The notes: a model not told the origin generated them from the letters alone. Shown: positions 49,320 through 59,522, counted from the first letter of the stretch. The stretch: DNA of 64,000 nucleotides from Staphylococcus nepalensis (GCF_014635045.1 NZ_BMCF01000002.1:434001-498000), one strand, 5' to 3'. A program made the numbers and translations.

Positions 49320-50442
49320 TAAAATAATTATTTCTGGGACTTTAATGATTGCCGTTACTTACGGTTTAGCAAGGTTCGCTTTCGGACTATTATTACCCAA
49401 TATTTCAAATGACCTCAAATTAGGTAGTGGTACTATGGGTATGATAAGTTCCGCAACTTATATTGCTTATTGTCTCGCTATTGCGATTTCTACTTACTAT
49501 TCAAACCAAAAAGACCCAAAGATGTTTGTTAGTTTAGCTGGTTTAACTTCTATTTTAGGTATTTTTATCATATCCGTATCTCATGAAGCAGTTCTATTGT
49601 TCTTAGGTGTTTTTATTGCTGGTATGAGTACAGGATTTGGTTCACCTGCTTACGGTGAGGTGGTTCAAAATAATTTGGATAAAAACACGCAAAACAAAGC
49701 TAATACGTGGATAAACGCCGGTACTGGTTTTGGTATCGTAATCTCTGGACCTATCGCTTATATATTGTCTGATAATTGGAGAGTTGTTTATTTAATATTT
49801 GGAATTATAGCAATTATCGTTTTATTAATAAATTATCTTTATATACCTAAACATATTTCTTCTATAAAAAAATTCAAAACTCAAACACAGCCTTACAGTT
49901 TGAAACCATTACTACAAAAAAGCATGTCTATCAACATCGCTTCTTTGATTTTAGGTTGTGCGTCTGCTATTTATTGGACTTTCTCTAAAGATTATATTGC
50001 AACCGTACCTTCTAATTCAGATTTCATTACATCTTCTTTTTGGATATTGGTTGGAGTATCAGGCATCATCGGAGGATTTTCAGGTGGTTTAATTTCTAAA
50101 TTTTCAATTAAAACTTTATATATTATCGTAGTATTAATGATGGCAACCTCTATTTTATCTTTAAATATTGATAACACTAACTTATTTATTATATTCTTAT
50201 CCGCGCTATTTTTCGGCAGTTCTTATGTGTTTCTAACAGGCATTTTAATGATATGGGGTATTAAAATTTTTGAAAAGGCGCCCTCTTTAGGTATAGGTGT
50301 CCCATTTTTCACACTAGCTTTTGGCCAAATCATAGGTGCCATGGTTTCAGGGAATGTAATTCAATTTTCTTCTTATACCTTGGCTTTTTCTATATTTGGT
50401 GCCTTCTCTTTAGTCTCAATTGTATTTAGACCTAAAATTTAA
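49312..50442 (+). CDS. MFS transporter, YbfB/YjiJ-like
   Basis: 376 aa, about 12 membrane segments. The family start GLARFAFGLLLPNISNDLKL (TYGLARFAFG) is typical of the YbfB/YjiJ group, as is SSATYIAYCLAIAI. GMSTGFGSPAYGEVVQ follows in segment 4. Translationally coupled to the TetR gene, suggesting inducible export of a toxic compound; substrate unknown. Confidence 0.85.
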   Translation: MNNKIIISGTLMIAVTYGLARFAFGLLLPNISNDLKLGSGTMGMISSATYIAYCLAIAISTYYSNQKDPKMFVSLAGLTSILGIFIISVSHEAVLLFLGVFIAGMSTGFGSPAYGEVVQNNLDKNTQNKANTWINAGTGFGIVISGPIAYILSDNWRVVYLIFGIIAIIVLLINYLYIPKHISSIKKFKTQTQPYSLKPLLQKSMSINIASLILGCASAIYWTFSKDYIATVPSNSDFITSSFWILVGVSGIIGGFSGGLISKFSIKTLYIIVVLMMATSILSLNIDNTNLFIIFLSALFFGSSYVFLTGILMIWGIKIFEKAPSLGIGVPFFTLAFGQIIGAMVSGNVIQFSSYTLAFSIFGAFSLVSIVFRPKI

Positions 50443-50900
50443 TTATTTTCTTTTTTGTAAAGTTTGCAATTTAAAATAAATTGATATCTAAATTATTTAA
50501 AAAATATGGCTAGCTTTCTTTTTACAAGTTTTATTGATCATGGAAAGTAGTAGTTTTGCTGACATAGTCTGAAATTCATGTATGCTAGGCTTACACTTAA
50601 TATAGTTATTATATCATTATACAGAATGGTAGTACAAAATCATATAAATGGTTTACTCCTGCTTTTGTTGCATAATTTCATTACTATAAATATCACAGCT
50701 TATTGTTATAAATTGACTGCATTCGAGATGATTAACTATGTGATTATAATAACTATTATATATGTTTCAATATCATAGATAATTAAACAGATAGTTTTGT
50801 TATCTATTTCATGTTTTAAAATCAAACACGTATTGCGAATTAGCTTTTCCTACTATACAATGTTACTATTCTGAAAATTTTGATAGAGGTGGTCAGCAAA
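50443..50900. other. 458-bp gap between the MFS gene and tyrA
   Basis: AT-rich; a 66-codon plus frame inside (50578-50778) lacks an RBS and has random composition. No clear terminator is seen after the MFS gene. The tyrA promoter probably lies near the end, around TACTATACAAT. Confidence 0.4.
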
Positions 50901-51992
50901 ATGCAACAAATACTTTTCGTAGGTTTAGGTTTAATCGGCGGTAGTCTTGCGAGTAATTTAAGATATTACCATAATGATATTGAAATCACTGCTTATGATG
51001 CAGATGCCTCCCAACTAGAAAAAGCGTTATCTATTGGGATTATTGATTATCAATCTACCGATTATAAAACTTGTGTGGAAAATGCAGATATTATTATTTA
51101 TGCCACACCCGTACAACAAACAATTAAATATTTACAAGCACTACCAAACTATCAAACTAAAAGCAATGTGATTGTTACTGATACTGGCAGTACTAAATCA
51201 ACTATATTACAATATGAGCAGTACCTTTTAAACCATGATATTCACTTGATTGGCGGTCATCCTATGGCTGGAAGTCATAAATCAGGCGTGCTTAACGCAA
51301 AAAAACATTTATTTGAAAATGCTTTTTACGTGTTAGTACATGATGAACCAGGCAATAACCAAGCATTTGACGAAATTAGATCATTACTGGATACAACAAA
51401 AGCAAAATTTATTGCAACAAATGCAAAAGAACATGACTTTGTTACAGGCATCGTCAGTCATGTCCCCCATATTATTGCTTCGAGCCTTGTGCATTTAAAC
51501 GCAAACCATGTCAATCATTCTTCATTGGTGAAAACTCTGGCTGCTGGAGGGTTTAGAGACATCACAAGAATTGCTAGTGGCAGTCCAATTATGTGGCGCG
51601 ACATCACCATCGAAAATAAAAATACTATTGTTGATATCCTGAAAGAATGGAAAACACAAATGGAACATGTCATAAGCCTTGTGGAAGAAAATGACCCTGA
51701 AGACTTATATCATTTTTATAATGATGCGAAATTATACAGAGATGAACTTCCACTAAAATCACAAGGAGCGCTATCTATAGAGTATGATTTATATGTTGAT
51801 ATTCCGGATAAACCAGGTATGATTAGCCAAGTTACACATATCTTGAGTTTACATAATATTTCTATAAGCAACTTAAGGATTTTAGAAGTGCGCGAAGATA
51901 TATATGGAGCTTTACGCGTTAGCTTTAAAAACCCTGAAGACCGTAAAAAAGGTGCTGAAGCGCTAAGTGATTTTGATACTTATATTGAATAG
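50901..51992 (+). CDS. tyrA: Prephenate dehydrogenase
   Basis: NAD-dependent oxidative decarboxylation of prephenate to 4-hydroxyphenylpyruvate, toward tyrosine. 363 aa. N-terminal NAD fold [12 protein letters not shown] (residues 6-17), [21 protein letters not shown] with the catalytic His, and a C-terminal ACT domain from about residue 292 ([20 protein letters not shown]) for tyrosine feedback. The ATG at 50901 with GAGGTGG upstream is preferred over the TTG at 50880. In staphylococci tyrA sits divergent from trpE; here a TetR/MFS unit is placed between. Confidence 0.95.
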   Translation: MQQILFVGLGLIGGSLASNLRYYHNDIEITAYDADASQLEKALSIGIIDYQSTDYKTCVENADIIIYATPVQQTIKYLQALPNYQTKSNVIVTDTGSTKSTILQYEQYLLNHDIHLIGGHPMAGSHKSGVLNAKKHLFENAFYVLVHDEPGNNQAFDEIRSLLDTTKAKFIATNAKEHDFVTGIVSHVPHIIASSLVHLNANHVNHSSLVKTLAAGGFRDITRIASGSPIMWRDITIENKNTIVDILKEWKTQMEHVISLVEENDPEDLYHFYNDAKLYRDELPLKSQGALSIEYDLYVDIPDKPGMISQVTHILSLHNISISNLRILEVREDIYGALRVSFKNPEDRKKGAEALSDFDTYIE

Positions 51993-52040
51993 TTAATCAA
52001 AAATTTTCTGATTTTAATTTAAGACATAAACGTTATTCAA

Positions 52041-52077
52041 CGATTGACCAAATCATGTCATTTGGCCAATCGTTTTT
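52041..52077 (+). terminator. Terminator of tyrA
   Basis: CGATTGACCAAAT (52041-52053) and ATTTGGCCAATCG (52060-52072) pair with one mismatch, followed by TTTTT. Confidence 0.88.
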
Positions 52078-52298
52078 ATATACCTCAGCCTATTTAATCT
52101 TATACAGCTTTATTCATTACGTGATAGTAAAATACCAAGGACGCTTCTATCTATATCATAATATTGCGCCATATCACATCATATTTTTTCCCTATGAAAT
52201 GCTTAGTTATACCAATAGTCACTTGGTTATGGTACATTCTTATATTGCGCTCACTTTGGTACATCCGTATAGAATATGTTTTGCATAGTTTCAATCAT

Positions 52299-53561
52299 TC
52301 ACATTTTATGCCCTGCCATAAGACCTAATCGACCATGTTTGGTGCCCGCGTCTGTATAAGATATTGCCTTAGATACACTACCTTTACCAAATTTCTGATG
52401 TAAAGCGTCGATTGTTTTAGCTAATTTTTCAGTTCTTTTACTTTCATACTCATCTATAAATAAATTTAACTGTTTATCTTTTTCATCTATAAATTGAGTA
52501 AGTGAAATACTTACTGTTCTATACAATACTGTGGGATCACATAGTTTATCTGCTAAGCGTTCTACCGCTTCAAAAATAATACGCTCTAAATTTGTGGGTT
52601 CTTGTAATGTATATTGTTTCTCCACGCCGCCTTGGTTACTATAACCAAAAGAAAAGTGAATCGTCTTAACTAGTTTATTTCTTGCTCTAACACGGCTTGA
52701 CACATCTTCAATTAATTCTTGCATCACAACTTTAACTTCATGATAATGGTAATCGCGCATTAATATTTGGCTTTTACAAATTGAAGGGTTCGTTACGTTA
52801 TATTTATCTCTAATTTTACTTCGGTCAATTCCGTTTGCATGTAAATGTAAATCAACGCCAATAATACCAAAATCTCTTTTTAAATATTGATATGGATAAT
52901 GTGCTAGATCTCCTATAGTAAAGATGCCTCGCTTATTCATTTTTGCTTCAGTCTTCTTACTAATTCCCCAAAAATCACTTAAAGGTGAAATAGGCCAAAG
53001 TTTATGAGGTATATCTTGATATCGCCACTCAGCAATTAAATGATCTGTATATTTGGCTTCTATGTCCATTGCTACTTTGCTCAGTAGCATATTCGACCCA
53101 ATACCTATTGAACAATGTATACCCGTTTCTTCTAGAATTTCATATTGTAATTTTTGACAAAAAGAATGAACTGTACTGCTAAATCTACGATAACTTTCTG
53201 TGACATCCATAAAGAATTCATCAACACTATATTGATGCAAATCTTCTGGAGCGATATAACGTAATGCAATTTTAGATATTGCCACTGAAACTTCCAAATA
53301 TTTTCTCATACTTGGATTAATAATATAAATATCGTTTCTATGCGGTATCTCGAATAACCTTGAACCTGTTTTAATACCTAACGCTTTTAATGGCCCTGTA
53401 GCAGCTAACACAACTGAACCTTGTTTCTTAGTATCTGCAACAACTGCCAACTTTTCTTTCATAGGGTCTAGCCCTTTTTGGATACAAGAAACGCTTGCAA
53501 AAAAACTTTTTTGATCAATACATAATATGACCCTTTCCTCTAACAGATTGTAATCATACAT
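52299..53561 (-). CDS. Y-family DNA polymerase (UmuC/UvrX-like), SOS-controlled
   Basis: Error-prone translesion polymerase of 420 aa. Family motifs: ILCIDQKSFFASVSCI with the metal-binding Asp (residue ~15), SVDEFFMDVTESY with the catalytic Asp-Glu pair (~110), CSIGIGSNMLLSKVAMD, and the HhH-like SDFWGISKKTEAKMNKRGI. The little-finger domain follows. It is longer than DinB (about 350-360 aa) and of the UmuC-like type known in the S. aureus LexA regulon. SD GGGGGAG precedes the ATG. Two LexA boxes stand upstream. Confidence 0.92.
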   Translation of the reverse strand: MYDYNLLEERVILCIDQKSFFASVSCIQKGLDPMKEKLAVVADTKKQGSVVLAATGPLKALGIKTGSRLFEIPHRNDIYIINPSMRKYLEVSVAISKIALRYIAPEDLHQYSVDEFFMDVTESYRRFSSTVHSFCQKLQYEILEETGIHCSIGIGSNMLLSKVAMDIEAKYTDHLIAEWRYQDIPHKLWPISPLSDFWGISKKTEAKMNKRGIFTIGDLAHYPYQYLKRDFGIIGVDLHLHANGIDRSKIRDKYNVTNPSICKSQILMRDYHYHEVKVVMQELIEDVSSRVRARNKLVKTIHFSFGYSNQGGVEKQYTLQEPTNLERIIFEAVERLADKLCDPTVLYRTVSISLTQFIDEKDKQLNLFIDEYESKRTEKLAKTIDALHQKFGKGSVSKAISYTDAGTKHGRLGLMAGHKM

Positions 53562-53586
53562 ATGACACTCCCCCTTAGTCCTTTTT

Positions 53587-53646
53587 ATTATATAAGAACA
53601 CGTGTTCTATTTCAATATTTTTAAGAACAATTGTTCCTTTAACTAT
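53587..53646 (-). promoter_or_regulatory. Promoter with two LexA (SOS) boxes
   Basis: Minus-strand TTGAAA (53615-53610) and TATAAT (53592-53587) with a 17-bp spacer filled by AGAACACGTGTTCT (core GAACACGTGTTC, 53596-53607). A second box, GAACAATTGTTC (53635-53646), lies 39 bp away centre to centre, upstream of the -35. Both fit the Gram-positive LexA core GAAC-N4-GTTC. Confidence 0.88.
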
Positions 53647-53709
53647 TTTTATAGTTTTGAGGATTTTCATGATATAATATAAAAAATAGACATATTAGGA
53701 GGAACTTAA

Positions 53710-53895
53710 ATGCCGATTGTAAATGTAAAACTATTAGAAGGACGTTCAGATGAACAACTTAAAAATTTAGTATCAGAAGTGACTAAAGCTGTAGAAAAAA
53801 CAACAGACGCCAATAAAGAAGCTATACATGTAGTCATTGAAGAAATGAAAGCTTCTCACTACGGCGTTGCTGGTGTTAGAAAATCAGATCAATAA
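53710..53895 (+). CDS. 4-Oxalocrotonate tautomerase family protein
   Basis: 61 aa, the usual size of the small hexameric tautomerases. The catalytic proline follows the initiator Met (MPIVNVKLLEGRSDEQLKNL). The family pattern continues with VEKTTDANKEAIHVVIEEM. A keto-enol tautomerase activity is inferred; no degradation pathway gene lies next to it, and this gene is a common staphylococcal housekeeping singleton. RBS TAGGAGGAA. Confidence 0.92.
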   Translation: MPIVNVKLLEGRSDEQLKNLVSEVTKAVEKTTDANKEAIHVVIEEMKASHYGVAGVRKSDQ

Positions 53896-53962
53896 TTTCT
53901 TATAGTATAGAAAAACAGGACAAAAATCACATTTTCATCCCATTCCTTACTTCCCGCATACT

Positions 53963-54006
53963 AGAAGAGACCGAGACATGATTAATGTCTCGGTCTCTTC
54001 TTTTTT
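53963..54006. terminator. Strong shared terminator between the tautomerase gene and msrR
   Basis: Perfect 17-bp arms, 53963-53979 (AGAAGAGACCGAGACAT) and 53985-54001, followed by TTTTT on the plus strand. Convergent placement means it may serve both genes. Confidence 0.92.
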
Positions 54007-54023
54007 AAATTTTAAATATATTA

Positions 54024-55001
54024 TTATTCATTTAAAAACTTTTGTACTTCTTCCTTATTTTTCGCTTTATCTATTTCTAAAGCACTTCCATCCATCGGTG
54101 TTTGAATATCTTGGTATGTGTTTTGTAATGGCAACGTAATAGAATCAACATTTTTATCTCCACGTATACCAAAATTCAAACCAGTTTGAATCAGCGCAGA
54201 ATCTGGCATATTAGTATTTAAGTAACCTCTTAGTATACCTGCAACACGAGGTAATTTAGGCAATGTATCTAGACTCGCTAATTCTTGTTTAAGTGATTGC
54301 ATGACTTGTTGCTGACGTCTTACACGACCAAAGTCACCTTCTTCATCGTGTCTAAACCGAGCATAACCTAATAATTCTTTACCATTTAATCTATGGTGGC
54401 CTTTTTTAAGGGAAACACCAATATTTTTGGACATATCTTTTTCAACGTCAATTGGTACACCATTAGGTTCCAATTCATCAATCATTTTTTCAAATCCAGT
54501 AAAATCAAGAATGGCATAATATTCTGGGTCAACACCTAAATTTTTCTTTAATGTCTGTCGTAATAACTCAGGACCTCCAATAGAATATGCTGAATTAATT
54601 TTATGTTGCCCATTACCTGGTATATCCGCATAAATATCACGCATCACAGACATCATCTTCATTTTTTTATGAATATAATCATACTGTGCAATCATGATAG
54701 AATCAGTTCTAGAAATACCACCTTGTTCTTTATCAGCACCTAAAACCATAATTGTAATCTTACCATCATTTTTTTTGGCACCGTTAAATTTGTGTTTTTT
54801 AAGTGTCTTACCGTGGTCTTCTGCATATTCAATCCCTGATTTATAACCATGAATAGAATATCCGACAATAATCGCTAAAATAATAATGATTATTAAAATA
54901 ATAAATGGAAATTTTTTTAGCCGCTTCTTTTTGCTTCTACGCATTGTAGATTGTTTTTCTGTGTTTTCACTTTCTTTACTTCTTTGTTTATCCTCATTCA
55001 T
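54024..55001 (-). CDS. msrR: LCP-family wall polymer ligase MsrR
   Basis: LytR-CpsA-Psr protein of 325 aa, attaching wall teichoic acid or other polymers to peptidoglycan. N-terminal 35 residues are polar and basic ([13 protein letters not shown]), followed by one membrane anchor ([20 protein letters not shown]). The extracellular LCP domain starts [35 protein letters not shown] and [20 protein letters not shown] hold the arginines and aspartates that bind the lipid pyrophosphate. It is very similar to S. aureus MsrR as I recall that sequence. Divergent from msrA. Confidence 0.93.
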   Translation of the reverse strand: MNEDKQRSKESENTEKQSTMRRSKKKRLKKFPFIILIIIIILAIIVGYSIHGYKSGIEYAEDHGKTLKKHKFNGAKKNDGKITIMVLGADKEQGGISRTDSIMIAQYDYIHKKMKMMSVMRDIYADIPGNGQHKINSAYSIGGPELLRQTLKKNLGVDPEYYAILDFTGFEKMIDELEPNGVPIDVEKDMSKNIGVSLKKGHHRLNGKELLGYARFRHDEEGDFGRVRRQQQVMQSLKQELASLDTLPKLPRVAGILRGYLNTNMPDSALIQTGLNFGIRGDKNVDSITLPLQNTYQDIQTPMDGSALEIDKAKNKEEVQKFLNE

Positions 55002-55141
55002 ATGTAATCAACCTTATATCTTCAAAATTGCACTGCTATGTACTATAATTAACATATATTAAAGTTATATAAAAACTGCCTAAAAATCAAGTAATATCTT
55101 AATATTTGGTACTAAGGTCTAATATGGAAAGGATGTTAAGC

Positions 55142-55642
55142 ATGAATATAAATAAAGCATACTTCGCTGGAGGTTGCTTTTGGTGTATGGTCAAACCTTT
55201 CGACACGTTTGAAGGCATTGAAAAGGTAACTTCTGGTTACATGGGAGGACATAAAGATAACCCCTCATATGAACAAGTTAAGACAGGTGACACCGGACAT
55301 TATGAAACAGTCGAAATAGAATACGATGTTGCTCTGTTTTCATATAATAAATTATTAGAGATATTCTTTTCTGTAATAGATCCAACAGATGAAGGCGGTC
55401 AATTTCAAGATAGAGGTTCACAATACAAAACAGCTATCTTTTACACAAATGAAGACCAAAAAGCAGTAGCAGAAGATTATGTAGAAAAATTAAAACAAAC
55501 AATAGATAAAGATAAAGCAATCGCTACAAAAATATTACCTGCTTCTACATTTTATGAAGCTGAAGCTGAGCATCAAGATTTTTACAAAAAAAATCCTGAG
55601 CGCTATGCGCAAGAGCAACAAGAACGCCAAAAATACAAATAA
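55142..55642 (+). CDS. msrA: Peptide methionine sulfoxide reductase A
   Basis: Reduces methionine-S-sulfoxide in proteins. 166 aa. The catalytic Cys is in [12 protein letters not shown] near residue 12; [18 protein letters not shown] and [11 protein letters not shown] follow. The frame opens 12 codons earlier, but AAAGGATG stands about 7 nt before the ATG at 55142, which gives the family-like start [14 protein letters not shown]. No msrB follows. A staphylococcal genome usually has several msrA genes. Confidence 0.93.
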   Translation: MNINKAYFAGGCFWCMVKPFDTFEGIEKVTSGYMGGHKDNPSYEQVKTGDTGHYETVEIEYDVALFSYNKLLEIFFSVIDPTDEGGQFQDRGSQYKTAIFYTNEDQKAVAEDYVEKLKQTIDKDKAIATKILPASTFYEAEAEHQDFYKKNPERYAQEQQERQKYK

Positions 55643-55651
55643 ACAAATATT

Positions 55652-55696
55652 AAAAACCGGGTACATCTTAAATTTCAAAATGGCCCGGCTTTTATA
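55652..55696. terminator. Hairpin between msrA and rbsB
   Basis: AAAAACCGGG and CCCGGCTTTT arms with a 20-nt loop, T-run on the plus side; the A-run on the other side also allows use by the convergent rbs transcript. Confidence 0.75.
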
Positions 55697-55711
55697 TATT
55701 TAAGATATAAT

Positions 55712-56626
55712 TTACTGTTGACGTTTCATTTCTAAAGGGATTTTATGTTTTTTCTCTACCTTATTACCATTATATAAATCCATAATCGTCTTGATACTTT
55801 CTTCACCCATTAAATTAGGTTGTTGCGCAACTGTAGCAAATAATTTACCGCTTTCCACAGATTTAATAGCATCTTCATTACCATCAAAACCAATGACTTT
55901 GATATCTTTGTTTCCTATGGCTTCTACTGCACCTAAAGCCATTTCATCATTTTGTGCAAAAACGGCTTCCATATCAGGATGAGCTTGAATCATATTTTGT
56001 GTTACGTTTAACCCTTCAGTCCTGTTGAATTTAGCACTTTGTTTAGACACTACATCGAGTGATTTGTCAGCAATATTATGGAAACCTTTACCACGTTCTC
56101 GCGTAGCACTGGCGCCTGGAACACCTTCAAGTTCAGCTACTTTTGCGCCTTCGCCTAACTCATCCACAATCAACTCACCACCCATTTCACCCCCCTTGAT
56201 GTTATCTGAAGCAATAAATGAAGCTACTTCGCCTTTTGCTACATCTCTATCTAATGTGATCACTGGTATGCTTTCATCATTCGCAATTTGAATACTACCA
56301 GATATTGCGTCTGAATCAGTTGGATTTACGATTAAATAATCAACTTTTTGTTGAATCAAATCATCTATATCATTAGCTTGCTTCGCCGCATCATCTTGTG
56401 CGTCAGCAAATTTAACTTTAACACCTTGTTTCTTAGCTTCTTTTTCAATACCGTCTTTAACTTTTACAAAAAAAGGATTATTTAGTGTAGAGATACTCAC
56501 CCCAATAATGACATCCGATTTTTTCTTATCTGATTTACCGTTATCATTTTTTTCCAATGGTGATTCTAGTGAACAACCAGCTAAAAATAATACTAAAGCT
56601 AACGCGCTTATAAATAGTCTTTTCAA
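55712..56626 (-). CDS. rbsB: Ribose ABC transporter substrate-binding lipoprotein
   Basis: 304 aa, periplasmic-binding-protein fold of the LacI/ribose type. Signal peptide with lipobox LFLAGC (Cys18). The mature domain has VIIGVSISTLNNPFFVKVKD, DAQDDAAKQANDIDDLI, TLDRDVAKGEVASFIASDN and VFAQNDEMALGAVEAI, all ribose-binding protein landmarks. Start is a TTG (56624-56626) placed 6 nt after GGGGGTG; an ORF extending five codons farther lacks an RBS. It lies 15 bp after rbsC and is the last gene of the rbs operon. Confidence 0.93.
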   Translation of the reverse strand: MKRLFISALALVLFLAGCSLESPLEKNDNGKSDKKKSDVIIGVSISTLNNPFFVKVKDGIEKEAKKQGVKVKFADAQDDAAKQANDIDDLIQQKVDYLIVNPTDSDAISGSIQIANDESIPVITLDRDVAKGEVASFIASDNIKGGEMGGELIVDELGEGAKVAELEGVPGASATRERGKGFHNIADKSLDVVSKQSAKFNRTEGLNVTQNMIQAHPDMEAVFAQNDEMALGAVEAIGNKDIKVIGFDGNEDAIKSVESGKLFATVAQQPNLMGEESIKTIMDLYNGNKVEKKHKIPLEMKRQQ

Positions 56627-56641
56627 TATCAGCACCCCCAA

Positions 56642-57589
56642 TTACTTATTTTTTCTATCAATTAATACAGCAATAATAATAACGACACCTTTAACAACTT
56701 GTTGATAAAAAGAAGATACCCCTAACAAATTCAAACCGTTATTCAATACACCAATGATTAATACCCCTATTAACGTTCCAACAATACGACCTTTACCGCC
56801 TGTTAAAGAAGTACCACCTAGCACAACAGCTGCAATAGCATCCAATTCATAGGACATCCCTGCGGTTGGCTGCGCTGAATTTAAACGAGAAGTTAAAATA
56901 GCTCCCGCCATAGCTGACATTAACCCTGCTAAGCTATAAATCATTATTTTAATTTTGTTGACTTTGATACCGGAAATAAATGCAGCTTTTTCATTTCCTC
57001 CCATAGCATACGTTTGTCTACCAAATACTGTTTTATGTAACAATATATATAAGATAATAAAGGTGATAAACATGGTAACTGCTGGTACTGGTATACCTAG
57101 GAAATAGCCTCTACCAAACAATTGAAAAGCATAGCTACCATTTAAATTCGTAACAGGATTACCATCTGTAATAACAAGGGTTAAACCTCTAAAGACAGTC
57201 ATCGTCGCTAATGTTGCAATGAACGGCGCCATCTTGCCAATCGTTATTAATAATCCATTAATAGCACCTAATATAGCACCAAAAAGGCACCCGATTAACA
57301 GTGCTAAAATTGAGTCTATGCCAGTAACCATTATAATCGCAACAACAGCACTAGATAATGCTAATGTTGAACCTACTGATAAATCAATACCTCCCGTTAA
57401 AATGACAAAGGTCATCCCAAACGCAATTAAACCATTGATTGAAACTTGTCTTAATAAATTAAATAGATTAGAAGGCTCTAAAAAAGCACTATTTAGTGTA
57501 CTTATAATAATAACCAATAAAATCAAACCAATAAAAGGTATGATTTTTTCTAAATACGAATAAGAAAATGATAATTTAGACTGTTTCAT
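56642..57589 (-). CDS. rbsC: Ribose ABC transporter permease
   Basis: 315 aa, about 8-10 membrane segments, the single permease type of the ribose/xylose class. FVILTGGIDLSVGSTLALSS near residue 62 and AAVVLGGTSLTGGKGRIVGT near residue 255 are the family signatures, and GMSYELDAIA precedes the latter. Overlaps rbsA by 14 bp. Confidence 0.94.
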   Translation of the reverse strand: MKQSKLSFSYSYLEKIIPFIGLILLVIIISTLNSAFLEPSNLFNLLRQVSINGLIAFGMTFVILTGGIDLSVGSTLALSSAVVAIIMVTGIDSILALLIGCLFGAILGAINGLLITIGKMAPFIATLATMTVFRGLTLVITDGNPVTNLNGSYAFQLFGRGYFLGIPVPAVTMFITFIILYILLHKTVFGRQTYAMGGNEKAAFISGIKVNKIKIMIYSLAGLMSAMAGAILTSRLNSAQPTAGMSYELDAIAAVVLGGTSLTGGKGRIVGTLIGVLIIGVLNNGLNLLGVSSFYQQVVKGVVIIIAVLIDRKNK

Positions 57590-59066
57590 TATTTTCCCCT
57601 CCTGTAGCTAAAGTCATAATATGTTCTTCAGAGATAGACGCGCCCTCTAATATACCTGTAATTTTTCCTTCGTGTATCACTGCTACTCTATCGCTCATAC
57701 CTATAATTTCTGGTAATTCTGATGAAATCATAATTATAGACATGCCACGGTCTGTTAGTTCGTTCATCAATTGATATATTTCGCGCTTAGCTCCTACGTC
57801 AATGCCTCGTGTTGGCTCATCTAAAATCAAAACATGTGGTGCTGTTGCAATCCATTTAGCTAAAACGACTTTTTGTTGATTACCACCTGATAAATTAACG
57901 CAAGCGTCCTCTTTTTTACCTTTAATATTCATGCGTGCAATCATTTGATCAGAATATTGTGCCATCGTACTTTTAGTTAAAAAACCTGTTTTTGAAAAAC
58001 TTTTTAAAGCAGGTAACGTAATGTTTTCTAGAATTGAATCTTGTAGCACTAATCCTTCTTCTTTTCTATTCTCAGTGATAAAAGCAAGTCCTTGTGAAAT
58101 AGATTGATTGGGGTTCTGAATTTGAATTTGTTTATCATTAAGTTTGACAGTCTTATTTCCCTTATCTAAGCCGAATAAGACACGCATAATTTCTGAACGA
58201 CCAGCGCCCATCAAACCACTAAATCCGAGTATCTCTCCTTTGTGTAAATCAAAATGGATAGGCTTTAATTGATGCTCTACTGAACTTAAATCTTCTACAG
58301 AAAGGACAATATCTTCTTGGTGATAATGCCTATCAGGATACTGATTGTCTAGATCTCTTCCTATCATGGATTTTACGACTTCAGCATGAGTGGTGTCTTT
58401 TGTCTTTGTTGTTAAAATAGATTGGCCATCTCTCATAACAGTAATACGATCTGAAATACTAAATATTTCTTCCATTCTATGAGAAATATATATAAAAGAA
58501 ACGCCTTCATTTTTCAAACGATTAATCTGTTCAAACAGAGTAGCTATTTCATTATTCGTTAAAGCAGCAGTAGGCTCATCCATAATGATAATTTTTGGCT
58601 TTTCCATCAACGCCTTACTAATTTCTAACATCTGTTGCATACCGACTGATAAAGTACCTGCCATTCTATTTAAATCAATATCAATATTTAATTTTTTGAA
58701 AACTGACAAAGCACGTTGTTTCATCTTTTTATTATCTACAACACCTAAAAATTTGGTTTCCTCTTTTCCTAAAAATAAATTTTCAAGCACAGTCAAATTT
58801 GGCCAAATATTTAATTCTTGTTGGATAAAGGATATACCATTTTGTTCAGCATCCATCGTATTTTTAAAATGAATCGGTTTCCCATCTTCTAATACGCTGC
58901 CACTATCAGCCTTATACACGCCGGTAAGTATTTTCATAAGCGTACTTTTACCAGCTCCATTTTCACCCATTAGTGCATGAATTTCAGCATCATTTATTTC
59001 AAAATCAACGCCGCTTAATACATTATTTTGCCCAAATGATTTGTATATTTGATTCATGTTTATCAT
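57576..59066 (-). CDS. rbsA: Ribose ABC transporter ATPase (two ATP-binding domains)
   Basis: 496 aa, fused tandem ABC domains. Domain 1: Walker A GENGAGKST near residue 34, LSVGMQQMLEISKAL, IIIMDEPTAALT. Domain 2: degenerate Walker A GLMGAGRSE, LSGGNQQKVVLAKWI, VLILDEPTRGIDVGAK. The degenerate second Walker A is normal for this family. Starts 12 bp after rbsD. Confidence 0.95.
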   Translation of the reverse strand: MINMNQIYKSFGQNNVLSGVDFEINDAEIHALMGENGAGKSTLMKILTGVYKADSGSVLEDGKPIHFKNTMDAEQNGISFIQQELNIWPNLTVLENLFLGKEETKFLGVVDNKKMKQRALSVFKKLNIDIDLNRMAGTLSVGMQQMLEISKALMEKPKIIIMDEPTAALTNNEIATLFEQINRLKNEGVSFIYISHRMEEIFSISDRITVMRDGQSILTTKTKDTTHAEVVKSMIGRDLDNQYPDRHYHQEDIVLSVEDLSSVEHQLKPIHFDLHKGEILGFSGLMGAGRSEIMRVLFGLDKGNKTVKLNDKQIQIQNPNQSISQGLAFITENRKEEGLVLQDSILENITLPALKSFSKTGFLTKSTMAQYSDQMIARMNIKGKKEDACVNLSGGNQQKVVLAKWIATAPHVLILDEPTRGIDVGAKREIYQLMNELTDRGMSIIMISSELPEIIGMSDRVAVIHEGKITGILEGASISEEHIMTLATGGENNETV

Positions 59067-59078
59067 AACTGCCCCCCT

Positions 59079-59468
59079 TTAAAATAAAACACCGCTTGTT
59101 AAAATTACATTGGCATAAGGTTTAGCTTCGCCCGTTCGGATAACTGCCTTAACCTCGTTACTTAACGTTTTTAAAGATGCATGCGATTCAGTTGTGATAT
59201 CAATGTTCCAAGATAATAGCTTTACATATAATGCGCTGTTTTGTTTTATCATTTCATTAGCAATGATTAATTGTTCGATTTCCATGTGTTCTTTAATTAA
59301 ATCGAATACTTCTTCGAATGAAGTTTTTCCAAATGTTAATGCTAAATCTATCTTTTTCACGCCTTCTGGCACCGGAAGACCACAATCAGCAATCATTATT
59401 TTGTCAGTATGTCCCAAATCACTCAATACTTTAGATATTTCACTGTTTAGAATACCTGTTTTATACAT
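59079..59468 (-). CDS. rbsD: D-ribose pyranase
   Basis: 129 aa, converts beta-pyranose to beta-furanose ribose so that ribokinase can act. MYKTGILNSEISKVLSDLGH and IMIADCGLPVPEG are the N-terminal family signature with the catalytic His20-type residue; IRTGEAKPYANVIL is the conserved C-terminal part. First gene after the operator; a GGGGAG RBS lies before the ATG. No ribokinase gene accompanies it. Confidence 0.95.
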   Translation of the reverse strand: MYKTGILNSEISKVLSDLGHTDKIMIADCGLPVPEGVKKIDLALTFGKTSFEEVFDLIKEHMEIEQLIIANEMIKQNSALYVKLLSWNIDITTESHASLKTLSNEVKAVIRTGEAKPYANVILTSGVLF

Positions 59469-59495
59469 TTAATCTCCCCATTCGTTATATAATAT

Positions 59496-59517
59496 ATTAT
59501 GTAACGGGTTACATAAT
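59496..59517. promoter_or_regulatory. RbsR operator between rbsR and rbsD
   Basis: ATTATGTAAC and GTTACATAAT are perfect 10-bp arms around GG. The core is TGTAACGGGTTACA, a LacI-family site type. A TATATTATATAAC stretch follows on the minus strand, so it probably overlaps a separate rbsDACB promoter. Confidence 0.82.
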
Positions 59518-59522
59518 TGCAG

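Noticed and set aside
50578-50778. 66-codon plus frame before tyrA
   Set aside because: No RBS and AT-noise composition.
52055-52288. 77-codon plus frame starting in the tyrA terminator
   Set aside because: Begins inside the terminator hairpin and has no RBS.
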